From: Sandaracinomonas limnophila
GTDB lineage: Bacteria > Bacteroidota > Bacteroidia > Cytophagales > Spirosomataceae
Direction: 5' to 3'
DNA: 64,000 nt
NCBI RefSeq assembly: GCF_004005965.1
Contig: NZ_SACY01000002.1
Span: 248,001 to 312,000, forward strand
Shown here: one piece after another, positions 52,219 through 62,222 of the stretch
How positions within the stretch are numbered: position 1 is the first letter of the stretch
Layout of the letters: every line of letters begins with the position of its first letter
Translations under genes and position numbers: made by a program
The notes under the pieces: model-generated
What the model was told of the DNA's origin: nothing
Seen by the model: only the letters and a program-made list of their open reading frames with translations
The model's database searches: none

Positions 52219-52683
52219 TTACGATTTAATATGTTTTTGAATGCCTTCTAATATTAATTTGGGATCTTCTTCTAAAGCATTATTTATTATTTTCATCACA
52301 TCAAAAAAAACTTCTAATTTTTCAGCAGAAATTTTTTGTTTGATTAATTCATTGAATAAAATAACACCTTGTTTAGCCTGATCCCTCTTTTGTTTGCCTT
52401 TTTCTGTTAAAAATATCTTTACTATTCGCTTATCATTATAATTTGCCTCTCGTTTAATCCACTTCTTTTCCTCCAGTGTCTTCAACATACGCGTCAAACT
52501 TCGAACCTCCAAACCAAGTGCAGGCGCAATTTTGGTGGCTGGTGTACCTTCTTTATCTATATGTAACAAAACATACCCAATGGCCATGGTCATATCAAAA
52601 TGGGCCGCATAATTGTTATACATCCTAGAAATGGCATACCAGGATGATTTAATTTGAAAATCAATTGTATTTTCTGCTTTCAT
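52219..52683 (-). CDS. MarR-family transcriptional regulator
   Basis: A 154-aa winged helix: TPATKIAPALGLEVRSLTRM is the recognition segment and LEEKKWIKREANYNDKRIVK the wing with conserved Asp and Arg. It is the first gene of the operon with acyl-CoA dehydrogenase. A palindrome lies 20-40 bases upstream, consistent with autoregulation. The likely ligand is an acyl-CoA or fatty acid (inference). Confidence 0.92.
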   Translation of the reverse strand: MKAENTIDFQIKSSWYAISRMYNNYAAHFDMTMAIGYVLLHIDKEGTPATKIAPALGLEVRSLTRMLKTLEEKKWIKREANYNDKRIVKIFLTEKGKQKRDQAKQGVILFNELIKQKISAEKLEVFFDVMKIINNALEEDPKLILEGIQKHIKS

Positions 52684-52702
52684 AAACGTAAGAATCTAAA
52701 AA

Positions 52703-52722
52703 ATAGTATGCTTGCATACATT
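52703..52722. promoter_or_regulatory. Palindromic operator before marR
   Basis: The perfect core is GTATGCTTGCATAC apart from its TT centre (52706-52719). The core TAGTATGCTnnCATAC is shared with 9543-9566. Confidence 0.7.
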
Positions 52723-52734
52723 CTGTAAAAATGA

Positions 52735-52773
52735 GACAAAAAAAAATAGGATGCAAATCTGTGCATCCTATTT
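52735..52773 (-). terminator. Terminator after the atpDC-lipoprotein operon
   Basis: A 12-bp stem (AAATAGGATGCA at 52744-52755 with 52762-52773). Read on the minus strand it is followed by a T-run. Confidence 0.9.
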
Positions 52774-52794
52774 CTTATGTTTAAATGAGCTAAC

Positions 52795-53331
52795 CTATTT
52801 AACTCGATTTCCGCTCATTTTTTTACGCGATATTTGTTGACCAGAGAAAGTTGATTTCATAATCATCAGACGTACTTTTTTTGTACTATACATCAAATAT
52901 TTATTTCCATCATAACTTAAACGTGAAAAAGTAGGACTTCCGTTTTCATCAACTAATTGATAAAATGATTCTCCTCCATTTCCGGGTACGGGGGCAAAAT
53001 GAAGACTCTTAGACTCATTTCCACCTTCCTCAAAAGAAACTAACAATTGATTGTTGGCTTCTTTCACTAAAACGCCTGGAGTTTGCTCAACTAAGGCAAT
53101 CTGATTAATGGACTTTCCGTTTACGATAACAATCTTTCCAGATTTCACATTAGCATCCGAAGCGTTTAACTCACGCTCAAGATTTACCGGATTGTCGTTA
53201 TAAAACTGAATTTTATTTAGGGGTAATTGATTTTCCTTGATTACGTTCATCAATGAACCTGTCAAGTAAGTTTTTTCTGAACAAGAAGTTAAGAAAAGAA
53301 CTGCCGCCAAAAATAAGATTCCTTTTTTCAT
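52795..53331 (-). CDS. Lipoprotein of unknown function downstream of atpC
   Basis: 178 aa with a lipoprotein signal (LFLAAVLFLTSC, Cys near residue 17) and a beta-rich body (KIQFYNDNPVNLEREL, VNGKSINQIALVEQTPGVL, LMYSTKKVRLMIMKS). Its ATG overlaps the atpC stop by one base (TAATG), so it is translationally coupled to ATP synthase genes, an odd pairing. No family was recognised. Confidence 0.75.
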   Translation of the reverse strand: MKKGILFLAAVLFLTSCSEKTYLTGSLMNVIKENQLPLNKIQFYNDNPVNLERELNASDANVKSGKIVIVNGKSINQIALVEQTPGVLVKEANNQLLVSFEEGGNESKSLHFAPVPGNGGESFYQLVDENGSPTFSRLSYDGNKYLMYSTKKVRLMIMKSTFSGQQISRKKMSGNRVK

Positions 53332-53564
53332 TATTCGTTAACGCCTTCGGCTAAAATTAATACGCGATTATTTAAAACCTCAACTACTCCACCTTCGATT
53401 TGAAAGGTTTCTTTATCAGCCGACAACTCTCCTTTTGCCAAAGTACTTACTAAGGCAGCGTGTGAATTTAAAACCTGAAAGGAACCATCAACACCCGGCA
53501 AAGTTACTACCGAAGCCTCTCCGGAGTACACTTTACGATCTGGGGTAATAATTTCTACAAACAT
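53331..53564 (-). CDS. atpC: F1 ATP synthase epsilon subunit, short form
   Basis: 77 aa: only the N-terminal beta-sandwich (VEIITPDRKVYSGEASVVTL, GSFQVLNSHAALVSTLAKGE). The C-terminal helical regulatory hairpin of the usual ~135-aa subunit is absent. The short form is common in this phylum. It follows atpD by 9 bases. Confidence 0.93.
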   Translation of the reverse strand: MFVEIITPDRKVYSGEASVVTLPGVDGSFQVLNSHAALVSTLAKGELSADKETFQIEGGVVEVLNNRVLILAEGVNE

Positions 53565-53573
53565 AGTATGTTA

Positions 53574-55118
<1,545 letters not shown>

Positions 55119-55175
55119 CTACGATTAAAATAATTTCACGAAATGCTATGCGCATTCGGAACGCAAAATTAGTGG

Positions 55176-55196
55176 GTAAAAGGCAAAAAGCAAAAA
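55176..55196 (+). repeat. Three heptads upstream of atpD
   Basis: GTAAAAG, GCAAAAA, GCAAAAA. The same unit types occur in the degenerate half of the DPP IV array. The rest of the 215-base gap (55092-55306) shows no gene. Confidence 0.5.
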
Positions 55197-55306
55197 AAGA
55201 TTTTGGATTTTTTTGTTATTTTTTGCCAAATTCTGCCAAAATATTTGAATGAATTAAAGTTTAACCGAAATTAGAAGAAAATTTTACGCAACAAATTTGT
55301 TGAGCC

Positions 55307-57484
55307 ATGAACCAGAAATCGAGCTACTCAATTTTCTACTTTATCTTGGGAGCATTTTTATGTCTTTCCCCAAGTCTAAGTTTTTTTTGGGTTCAAGGAT
55401 TTGGAATAAGTCAACGTATTTCTAGCGAATTAATTCCCTCCCTTGCAAAAGTAGACCAGGTCAAAGGACTTCAACTAGAAATGCCCATTTTCTTGATTCG
55501 TCAACAAATTGTACCCTATTTTACAGAAATCAATCCCATTTTCACTTTTATTTTTTTTGTTTTTGCACTAATAGGAATACTTGCCTTGTCTTGGGAAATA
55601 AAAATTTGGTCAAAAATTTCAACCCGACAATTCTATTTAGGTATCGGGATTTGGGTTCTAATCTTCGCCATCAAACTCTTTCCCTTTGAGAAAAACCTAA
55701 TTATCTCAAGTATTGGAAACTTTACACTCGTCACTTGTCTCTTGTCACTAGTCACTCTTTCCATCCTATCTTCCCAAACAATCCCTCACCTTATTTTACA
55801 ATTTGGAAGAAACAAGGCATTCAGTAAAACAAAAAGAAACTACACACTTCTTTATTTAGTATTTCTAATCGATTTAGGTTTTGGTTTGTACCAACAATCC
55901 TTTGGCAATAGCCTTCGACCAGAACTGATGATTACCATTTTATGTTTACAATGGGCAGCATTTTGGTTTCAAATCAGTAGTGATTCAAATTTACAAGGCT
56001 ATAAATTTTTATTTGCAGGAATTTATCTATTGTCCATCCCTGCTGTTTACTGGTTTTATCTTCATCAAAACGATGCAGCTATCAGATTTGCCTTTGAGTG
56101 GAATTTCAAATGCACATTTATCATGGCCATTTTATTTCCCATGTTTGTTTTTTCAAATTTCAAGGAAATCTTTTCTAAAAATTTAGCACTGCATACGGTT
56201 GTTTTCAAAGCCCATAGAATTCCCCTTTATTTATACCAAATTGGTGTATTGATTGTTGGTTTAACATGGATCTTCGCCAGAAACGCAAGCCTTTTCCATG
56301 TCTTTTTAGCCGGATATTACAACCAAATTGGCGATTTAGAAATCCTTTCCAACAAACCACAACTGGCCAAAATCTCTTACCAGATGGCGCAAGGAAATAG
56401 TCGGTTGAATTTAAAAAGCAATTTTGAATTAGCAAGACTAAGTACATCAGATGAAGAAAAAGCACAATACCTCACGTATACACTCAGCAAAAAGCCACAT
56501 CTCCTTACCTATTTGAGTGTAGGCACTATATATGCCAAAAATGACCACCCTTTCCAGGCATTATTCACCTTTCAAGAAGGTTTTGAGAAGTTTCCGGAAT
56601 CAGCCGAATTGGCCACTGCCCTTGCGATTCAATTTGAAAAACTAAATCAACCCAAAGATGCTTTAAAATATTTTCAAATGGCAAGTGATTTAGCGCCTGA
56701 AAATGCCAGTTTATTTGCCAATAAATTATATGCCCAAGCACAATTTGAAAATGGCAAGGGAACTATTTCGGCTGGATTTGAAGAGGATTTAGGCACCCAG
56801 ACCAACCGAATAGCCCTTTATTTATTACAACAAAAAACTGTACCATTTGAATTCAAAAAAGACTTTCAAATGGAACACAATGTCCAAAATTTTGCTTATT
56901 TATATAATGCAGAAATGTATTTAAAAGATAAAATGCCTGCCGTAGATTACACGAGCATTCTCAATAATGACGGCATAGCAAGCACATTCCCAGAATTGAA
57001 AACACTAGAGGCTTGGCACAATTATTACCAGCAAAAACCATTAATTGGCTTAGATCAATTATCACTAATAATTGCACAAGATACTACCGCCAAAACCCAA
57101 GGTTTGCAAAATATTTTAGGTTTTTGGAAAGATACACAATTGAAAAGTAATACAAATTTAAATTTCACAGACTTGAGATCCGCAAAAAAAGCCTTGGAAT
57201 CACATCCTTTCAATTTGCAGGTTTTACAAAAAGCCTTACCTATTTTAAATGTACATAAGCAACAAAAATTAGCTTATCAGTATGCAATGGCCTCACTTAG
57301 ATACAATGAAAACATTGCCACCTATTACCCAATTTATGCCCACCAAGCTTTAGAAATTTCAGAAATAACTTATGCCAAAGATGCTATGGCAAAATTGAAG
57401 CAATTGGATCTAGGCTTGTATGAAAAGGAAATTAAAAGATTTGAGAAGAAGATGGAAAAAGTAAAAGAAATAAGCAGATTTTAG
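55307..57484 (+). CDS. TPR-containing multi-helix membrane protein
   Basis: 725 aa. The first ~360 residues hold about ten hydrophobic helices. The C-terminal half has TPR-like repeats (SKPQLAKISYQMAQ with KP/N; ALFTFQEGFEKFPESAELAT; KDALKYFQMASDLAPENASLF). The architecture suggests an inner-membrane scaffold; no enzyme motif was recognised. One helix (FTLVTCLLSLVTLSIL, residues ~139-154) is encoded by five heptad DNA repeats. Confidence 0.75.
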   Translation: MNQKSSYSIFYFILGAFLCLSPSLSFFWVQGFGISQRISSELIPSLAKVDQVKGLQLEMPIFLIRQQIVPYFTEINPIFTFIFFVFALIGILALSWEIKIWSKISTRQFYLGIGIWVLIFAIKLFPFEKNLIISSIGNFTLVTCLLSLVTLSILSSQTIPHLILQFGRNKAFSKTKRNYTLLYLVFLIDLGFGLYQQSFGNSLRPELMITILCLQWAAFWFQISSDSNLQGYKFLFAGIYLLSIPAVYWFYLHQNDAAIRFAFEWNFKCTFIMAILFPMFVFSNFKEIFSKNLALHTVVFKAHRIPLYLYQIGVLIVGLTWIFARNASLFHVFLAGYYNQIGDLEILSNKPQLAKISYQMAQGNSRLNLKSNFELARLSTSDEEKAQYLTYTLSKKPHLLTYLSVGTIYAKNDHPFQALFTFQEGFEKFPESAELATALAIQFEKLNQPKDALKYFQMASDLAPENASLFANKLYAQAQFENGKGTISAGFEEDLGTQTNRIALYLLQQKTVPFEFKKDFQMEHNVQNFAYLYNAEMYLKDKMPAVDYTSILNNDGIASTFPELKTLEAWHNYYQQKPLIGLDQLSLIIAQDTTAKTQGLQNILGFWKDTQLKSNTNLNFTDLRSAKKALESHPFNLQVLQKALPILNVHKQQKLAYQYAMASLRYNENIATYYPIYAHQALEISEITYAKDAMAKLKQLDLGLYEKEIKRFEKKMEKVKEISRF
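55725..55759 (+). repeat. Heptad array inside a membrane-helix coding region
   Basis: Five contiguous units: CACTCGT, CACTTGT, CTCTTGT, CACTAGT, CACTCTT. They encode TLVTCLLSLVTL within the preceding membrane protein. Confidence 0.75.
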
Positions 57485-57488
57485 GACA

Positions 57489-57521
57489 TTTTGCAATTTC
57501 ACCAAAATCATATTAACTTTG
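57489..57521 (+). promoter_or_regulatory. rpsJ promoter
   Basis: TTTTG (57489-57493), 20 bases, TAACTTTG (57514-57521). The ~60-base leader contains a possible 8-bp stem (GTTTACTG with CAGTAAGC, one G-U pair), a candidate control structure. Confidence 0.75.
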
Positions 57522-57587
57522 TACCTAATTGGTTTACTGGAGTATATGGTTCTTTCAGTAAGCTCTCACTAAACGAACCAAAATTTT

Positions 57588-57893
57588 ATGAATCAAAAAA
57601 TTCGTATCAAGTTGAAGTCGTTCGACCACACATTGGTTGACAAATCAGCTGAAAAGATCGTGAAAGCCGTGAAGGCTACAGGTGCAATGGTTTCAGGACC
57701 AATCCCTCTTCCAACTAAAATCGAGAAATTTACAGTTTTACGTTCTCCACACGTAAACAAGAAGGCTCGTGAGCAGTTCCAATTATGTACGTACAAGCGC
57801 TTAATTGACATCTTCTCTTCTTCTGCTAAAACTGTAGATGCATTGATGAAGTTAGAATTACCTTCAGGTGTTGATGTTGAAATCAAAGTGTAA
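57588..57893 (+). CDS. rpsJ: 30S ribosomal protein S10
   Basis: 101 aa, full length: [49 protein letters not shown] and [12 protein letters not shown]10 also takes part in NusB/NusE antitermination. It stands alone, with its own promoter and a strong terminator, and is not next to fusA, rplC or other S10/str operon genes. Confidence 0.97.
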   Translation: MNQKIRIKLKSFDHTLVDKSAEKIVKAVKATGAMVSGPIPLPTKIEKFTVLRSPHVNKKAREQFQLCTYKRLIDIFSSSAKTVDALMKLELPSGVDVEIKV

Positions 57894-57910
57894 ATTTTGA
57901 TCAAACTCAT

Positions 57911-57945
57911 AAAAAAAGGCTATCTGTAAAGAATAGCCTTTTTTT
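57911..57945 (+). terminator. Bidirectional terminator after rpsJ
   Basis: A-tract plus GGCTAT (57911-57923), loop, ATAGCC plus T-run (57933-57945). It serves rpsJ and the convergent glycosyltransferase gene. Confidence 0.9.
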
Positions 57946-57950
57946 ATATC

Positions 57951-58703
57951 TTATTTTTTCACAAACAATTGATAAATTTTCCGAATAGGCTTCATAGATA
58001 CGGTCCAAAAATAAGGTTTCAGTCCATTTACTCGCCACGCCTTCCGATCTTCCATATTAGCATAAAACCGGTGCTTTAGACTCGCATTACTTACTCCGCC
58101 TGCCCGCATGGTGATCAACAATTTAGGAATGTAAACCGTTTTTACATTTTTTCTAAACAAGGCCCTCAACAACCATTCATAATCTCCTGAACATTTAAAA
58201 TCTGTACGATATGGCCCATTACGTTCCACCAATTTTCTACTGGCATAAAATGTCATGTGCGTGGGCATCCAGCCCCATAACCACTTCAAATCTGTGTTTT
58301 TACCTGGTCGCCAATAACGAACTACTTTGGCCGTATTGATTGGATCTACATATTGTTTATCACCAAAAACCGCCTCAGCACCCGTAGATTCCATCGTTTC
58401 AACCACCGTAGAATAAACATGGGGGTTTGGATAAAAATCGTCGGCACCAATGTATCCTATAATATCTCCGGTTACTCGAGCCAACCCTTTGTTGATGGCA
58501 TCATATATACCTGAATCTTTTTCAGAAAGGTAATTAATTTTACCTTCATATTCCTTCAAAATATCCAAAGTACCATCTGTTGACCCTCCATCAATTACCC
58601 AATATTCTAGGTTAGGATAATCCTGAGAAAGCACTGATTCAATCGTTTGACGAATATTTTCAGCTGCGTTATAACTGGCAGTAATGATGGAAACTTTTAA
58701 CAT
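57951..58703 (-). CDS. Family 2 glycosyltransferase
   Basis: A 250-aa GT-A enzyme: VSIITASYNAAENIRQTIES, VIDGGSTDGTLDIL, SEKDSGIYDAINKGL, GDIIGYIGADDFY and a CSGDYEWLLRALF acceptor region. It matches the colanic-acid/WcaA-like group. It acts alone here, with no polysaccharide cluster. The ATG at 58703 is preferred over a GTG 6 bases upstream; a TACCTTTG box ends only about 10 bases before it, so the mRNA may be nearly leaderless. Confidence 0.92.
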   Translation of the reverse strand: MLKVSIITASYNAAENIRQTIESVLSQDYPNLEYWVIDGGSTDGTLDILKEYEGKINYLSEKDSGIYDAINKGLARVTGDIIGYIGADDFYPNPHVYSTVVETMESTGAEAVFGDKQYVDPINTAKVVRYWRPGKNTDLKWLWGWMPTHMTFYASRKLVERNGPYRTDFKCSGDYEWLLRALFRKNVKTVYIPKLLITMRAGGVSNASLKHRFYANMEDRKAWRVNGLKPYFWTVSMKPIRKIYQLFVKK

Positions 58704-58736
58704 ACGCACAAAGGTAAAAATTATTTTTTTGTAAGG

Positions 58737-58767
58737 TTTGATATTTTATAAAATTTCCCTACCTTTG
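58737..58767 (+). promoter_or_regulatory. rpmH promoter
   Basis: TTTG (58737-58740), 19 bases, TACCTTTG (58760-58767): an exact match to the Bacteroidota sigma-A form, 43 bases before the rpmH ATG. Confidence 0.85.
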
Positions 58768-58810
58768 CAAACCCAATTCAGACCTAAAATAGGTTTAAAT
58801 AAGTAAAGCA

Positions 58811-58966
58811 ATGAAAAGAACATTTCAACCATCGGTAAGAAAGAGAAAAAACAAGCACGGATTCCGTGAGAGAATGTCTACAGCAAACGGACGTAGAGTT
58901 TTAACTGCTCGTCGTGCTAAAGGACGCCATAAATTGTCTGTATCTGACGAAAAAAGAGGTAAATAA
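58811..58966 (+). CDS. rpmH: 50S ribosomal protein L34
   Basis: 51 aa, starting [20 protein letters not shown] and continuing [20 protein letters not shown], the invariant L34 signature. The rnpA gene follows after 51 bases, the usual bacterial order. Confidence 0.98.
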   Translation: MKRTFQPSVRKRKNKHGFRERMSTANGRRVLTARRAKGRHKLSVSDEKRGK

Positions 58967-59017
58967 GCTGTTTTAGCTTCAGGAGAGGCTTTTTCGGCTT
59001 ATTAAATATAAGATGCC

Positions 59018-59395
59018 GTGAACTTCACTTTCCCTAAATCAGAGCGTTTAACCCAAAAAAAAGTCATAGATATACTTTTTAAAAAGGATAATCCAATTGT
59101 GTCAGAGCAATTTGTTTATCCTTTTCGTGTTTTGTATCTAAGCCAATCAGAAGATTTTTCTTCCCCTCAAATGTTGATTTCGGTATCAAAGAAAAGATAT
59201 AAAAAAGCGGTTGACAGAAATCTTATCAAACGAAGAACAAGGGAGGCCTACCGCTTAAACAAAGGAAAATACAATAATTTACCAGAATACATCGCTTTTA
59301 TGTATATTGCTAAAACGATTGAACCCTTTGATAAAATCGAGAAAAAACTTTGCCAAATCTTACAATCTATTGCTGCTCCCAATGAAATTGCTTAA
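59018..59395 (+). CDS. rnpA: Ribonuclease P protein component
   Basis: 125 aa from a GTG at 59018 (the first conserved residues NFTFPKSERL follow directly). The RNR-type motif KRYKKAVDRNLIKRRTREAYR is present. It matures tRNA 5' ends with the RNA subunit. The last 14 bases overlap the S41 protease gene. Confidence 0.95.
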   Translation: MNFTFPKSERLTQKKVIDILFKKDNPIVSEQFVYPFRVLYLSQSEDFSSPQMLISVSKKRYKKAVDRNLIKRRTREAYRLNKGKYNNLPEYIAFMYIAKTIEPFDKIEKKLCQILQSIAAPNEIA

Positions 59396-61043
59396 GCACC
59401 TTTTAACTAAAAAAGCAAGTCTTTGGTTACTCATCCCTGTTTTGGGAATTGCATTCGCCTTCTCAACAGACAATAAATTATTTGACCTAGCCAAAAACTT
59501 AGAAATTTACGCTTCGGTAATAAAGGAATTAAACAAGTTTTACGTCGATGAAATCGATCCAGCAAGTACCATCAAATCGTCAATAGACGGCATGTTGGAA
59601 CAAATGGACCCTTACACCGAATATTATCCTGAAGAAGAAATTGATGATTTTTTAAGCATGACTACTGGAAAATACCAAGGAATTGGGGTCATTGTAGATA
59701 AAATAGAGGGGAATTATTATTTCGTACAGGTGGAAGAAAACGAGCCTGCCTTTAAAGCAGGCGTGCGAACCGGAGACCAAATTTTAGAAATCAATGGTCT
59801 TGATTTAAAAAACAACGACGTAGAGCCTTCTAAATTAATCAAGGGTCAGGCAGGCACAATATTGCATTTAAAAATTTTAAAACCCGATGAAATTTCTCCC
59901 AAGGCGATTGAAATTACTCGACAAACCGTGGTAGTAAAAAATGTATTGTATGCGGGTATGATTCAAAAGGAAATAGGGTATATTCAGCTCGACGATTTCA
60001 ATGAAAATGCAGCCAAAGAAGTAAAAGCAGCTTTAATCCAATTGAAAAACCAAGGGATGAAAAAACTCGTTTTAGACATCCGAAATAATCCCGGAGGATT
60101 ATTAACCCAAGCAGTGGATGTTTGCAATTTGTTTTTATCCAAGGATAAATTAATTGTAGATACAAAAGGTAAAGTTGAAGATTGGAACAAAACCTATAAA
60201 ACCTTGAACCAAGGATTCGACACAAATCTCCCCTTAGTTGTTTTAATTAATGGTTATTCCGCCTCCGCTGCAGAAATTGTAGCAGGGGTTATGCAAGATT
60301 ATGACCGTGCTGTTTTGTTGGGACAAAAAAGTTATGGAAAAGGACTCGTTCAAATTACACGAGATCTCCCCTACCGAACCAAACTAAAAATCACAACTGC
60401 CAAATACTATATCCCCAGCGGGCGTTGTATTCAGGCAATTGATTACCAACACAAAAAAGAAAAAAGTAAGCCAAAGGCCGACTCATCAACTAAAACTTTC
60501 CTAACACAAAACAAGAGAAAAGTTAAAGATGGGGGAGGTATTGCACCTGATATCCTCATCAAAGACGATTTGGAACGAGATTTTCTAAGCGCTTTATACA
60601 AAAAGGATTTATTTTTCTTATTCAGTCTTGAATATTATAAAAAACACAAAAACATTGCATCTGCCAAAGAATTTCAACTTTCAGAAAATGATTTTTATGA
60701 ATTTATCGAATTCATAAAATTGAAAAAATTTACCTACCAAAGTCCATTTTCTGAAAAAATTAAAGAATTGGAAATTTTAGGAAAAGCAGAAAAATTAAAT
60801 CCTGAGCTTCTAACTTCTTTAGAAAAATTAAAAAATAATTCGGCTTTGGGTTTGGAGCAATTGTTAAAGGACAATCAAAAAGACATTAAATACTTCATTG
60901 AGCATGAAATTACGGCACATTACTATTTCAGAAAAGGTGTCAAGGAATGGTCTATTAACAAGGACGATGCTATTTTAGAAGGCATTAAGGTTTTGAATCA
61001 AGAAGAAAAATATAATTCTATCCTTAAAAAGCATGTCCAATAA
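59382..61043 (+). CDS. S41 family C-terminal processing peptidase
   Basis: 553 aa from ATG 59382. An N-terminal helix (ASLWLLIPVLGIAFAF) is followed by a PDZ domain (~85-165, YQGIGVIVDKIEG, AGVRTGDQILEINGL) and an S41 protease domain. The Ser is in NGYSASAAEIVAGVMQDY and the Lys in GQKSYGKGLVQITRDL. A helical C-terminal part follows. It is a periplasmic protease (Ctp-type). Confidence 0.93.
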   Translation: MKLLKHLLTKKASLWLLIPVLGIAFAFSTDNKLFDLAKNLEIYASVIKELNKFYVDEIDPASTIKSSIDGMLEQMDPYTEYYPEEEIDDFLSMTTGKYQGIGVIVDKIEGNYYFVQVEENEPAFKAGVRTGDQILEINGLDLKNNDVEPSKLIKGQAGTILHLKILKPDEISPKAIEITRQTVVVKNVLYAGMIQKEIGYIQLDDFNENAAKEVKAALIQLKNQGMKKLVLDIRNNPGGLLTQAVDVCNLFLSKDKLIVDTKGKVEDWNKTYKTLNQGFDTNLPLVVLINGYSASAAEIVAGVMQDYDRAVLLGQKSYGKGLVQITRDLPYRTKLKITTAKYYIPSGRCIQAIDYQHKKEKSKPKADSSTKTFLTQNKRKVKDGGGIAPDILIKDDLERDFLSALYKKDLFFLFSLEYYKKHKNIASAKEFQLSENDFYEFIEFIKLKKFTYQSPFSEKIKELEILGKAEKLNPELLTSLEKLKNNSALGLEQLLKDNQKDIKYFIEHEITAHYYFRKGVKEWSINKDDAILEGIKVLNQEEKYNSILKKHVQ

Positions 61044-61716
61044 TCATATTTTGGGAATAGAAACCTCAACATTGCATTGCTCTGTTGCAATTTTTACCAA
61101 TGGGCAATTGGTAGCTAATAGGCTACTTACAGAAGAGGGTTCACACTCCAAAATGCTAACTATCTTAATTCAAGAGGTTTGCGAAGAGAGTCAAATTAGC
61201 CTAAATGAATTGGATGGGATTGCCGTTTCCATAGGTCCAGGCTCTTATACAGGCTTACGAATTGGACTTTCTACTGCAAAGGGAATTTGTTACGCTTTAG
61301 ATAAACCTTTGATTACCATACCGACTTTACATATTCTTACGGAAGCTGCAAAATTACAATATTCAAGCAACTATTTTTGTCCAATGTTAGACGCACGCCG
61401 AATGGAGGTGTATACTTGTTTACTTGATCAACAAGGAAATGAGTTGGTACAAACCCAGGCAAAAATTTTATCGAATGAAAGTTTTATAGAAATCGAGCAT
61501 CCTGTAGTTTGCTTTGGAAATGGTAGTTCAAAATGGGAATCTATTTGTGAAAACAAGAATTTTATTTTTTCATCTGATTTCAATTATCCAAACGCTATCT
61601 TTATGGGCAAATTAGCACATGAGGCCTTTTTGAACGAAAGATTCGAAAACCTTGTTTTAATTGAGCCCCTATATTTAAAGGAATTTGTGGGAACAAAACC
61701 CAAAACTAGCATGTAA
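61033..61716 (+). CDS. tsaB: tRNA t6A biosynthesis protein TsaB
   Basis: A 227-aa ASKHA-fold protein: ILGIETSTLHCSVAIF, SIGPGSYTGLRIGLSTAKGI and MLDARRMEVYT. It partners TsaD/TsaE in making t6A37 of tRNA. It overlaps the S41 gene by 11 bases and the next gene by one. Confidence 0.95.
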   Translation: MSNNHILGIETSTLHCSVAIFTNGQLVANRLLTEEGSHSKMLTILIQEVCEESQISLNELDGIAVSIGPGSYTGLRIGLSTAKGICYALDKPLITIPTLHILTEAAKLQYSSNYFCPMLDARRMEVYTCLLDQQGNELVQTQAKILSNESFIEIEHPVVCFGNGSSKWESICENKNFIFSSDFNYPNAIFMGKLAHEAFLNERFENLVLIEPLYLKEFVGTKPKTSM

Positions 61717-62216
61717 TGGAAATTATCAATAAAGTTGCTCAATCTGGATTAATTCAATTTGATTTAGAACAAATCAAACCCTCAGGAACACGCACTTTAT
61801 TTGACTTAAAACCCCTTTTATTTCAAGAATTAGTATTAAAGGAAAAAGATTTTCGGGAGTTTCTAGTTCAACACGATTGGTCGCAATACCAAAATGCACA
61901 TGTGGCAATTACTTGCACTGCTGATGCAATTATTCCTACATGGGCATTTATGCTACTAAGTATTCATTTAAAGCCTTTTGCTCAGACTATAATTGAAGGA
62001 AATTTGGAAGATTTGGAAAAGCAAATCTGGAAAAATGCAATTGATGAATTAAATTTGGAGGATTTCAAAGATGGGAAAATTGTGGTGAAAGGCTGTTCAA
62101 AAGAGGCCGTACCTTTAGCTGCCTATGTATATTTAAGTTCAAAATTACAGCCAATTGCCAAAAGTTTATTTTTCGGTGAACCCTGCAGTACCGTTCCATT
62201 ATTTAAGAAAAAGTAA
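61716..62216 (+). CDS. DUF2480 family protein
   Basis: 166 aa starting MEIINKVAQSGLIQFDLEQI. The conserved region includes CTADAIIPTWAFMLL and KGCSKEAVPLAAYVYLSSKLQP, and FFGEPCSTVPLFKK at the end. Cysteine-containing motifs hint at a metal or redox site, but the function is unknown. It is coupled to tsaB by a TAATG overlap. Confidence 0.85.
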   Translation: MEIINKVAQSGLIQFDLEQIKPSGTRTLFDLKPLLFQELVLKEKDFREFLVQHDWSQYQNAHVAITCTADAIIPTWAFMLLSIHLKPFAQTIIEGNLEDLEKQIWKNAIDELNLEDFKDGKIVVKGCSKEAVPLAAYVYLSSKLQPIAKSLFFGEPCSTVPLFKKK

Positions 62217-62222
62217 TTCACT

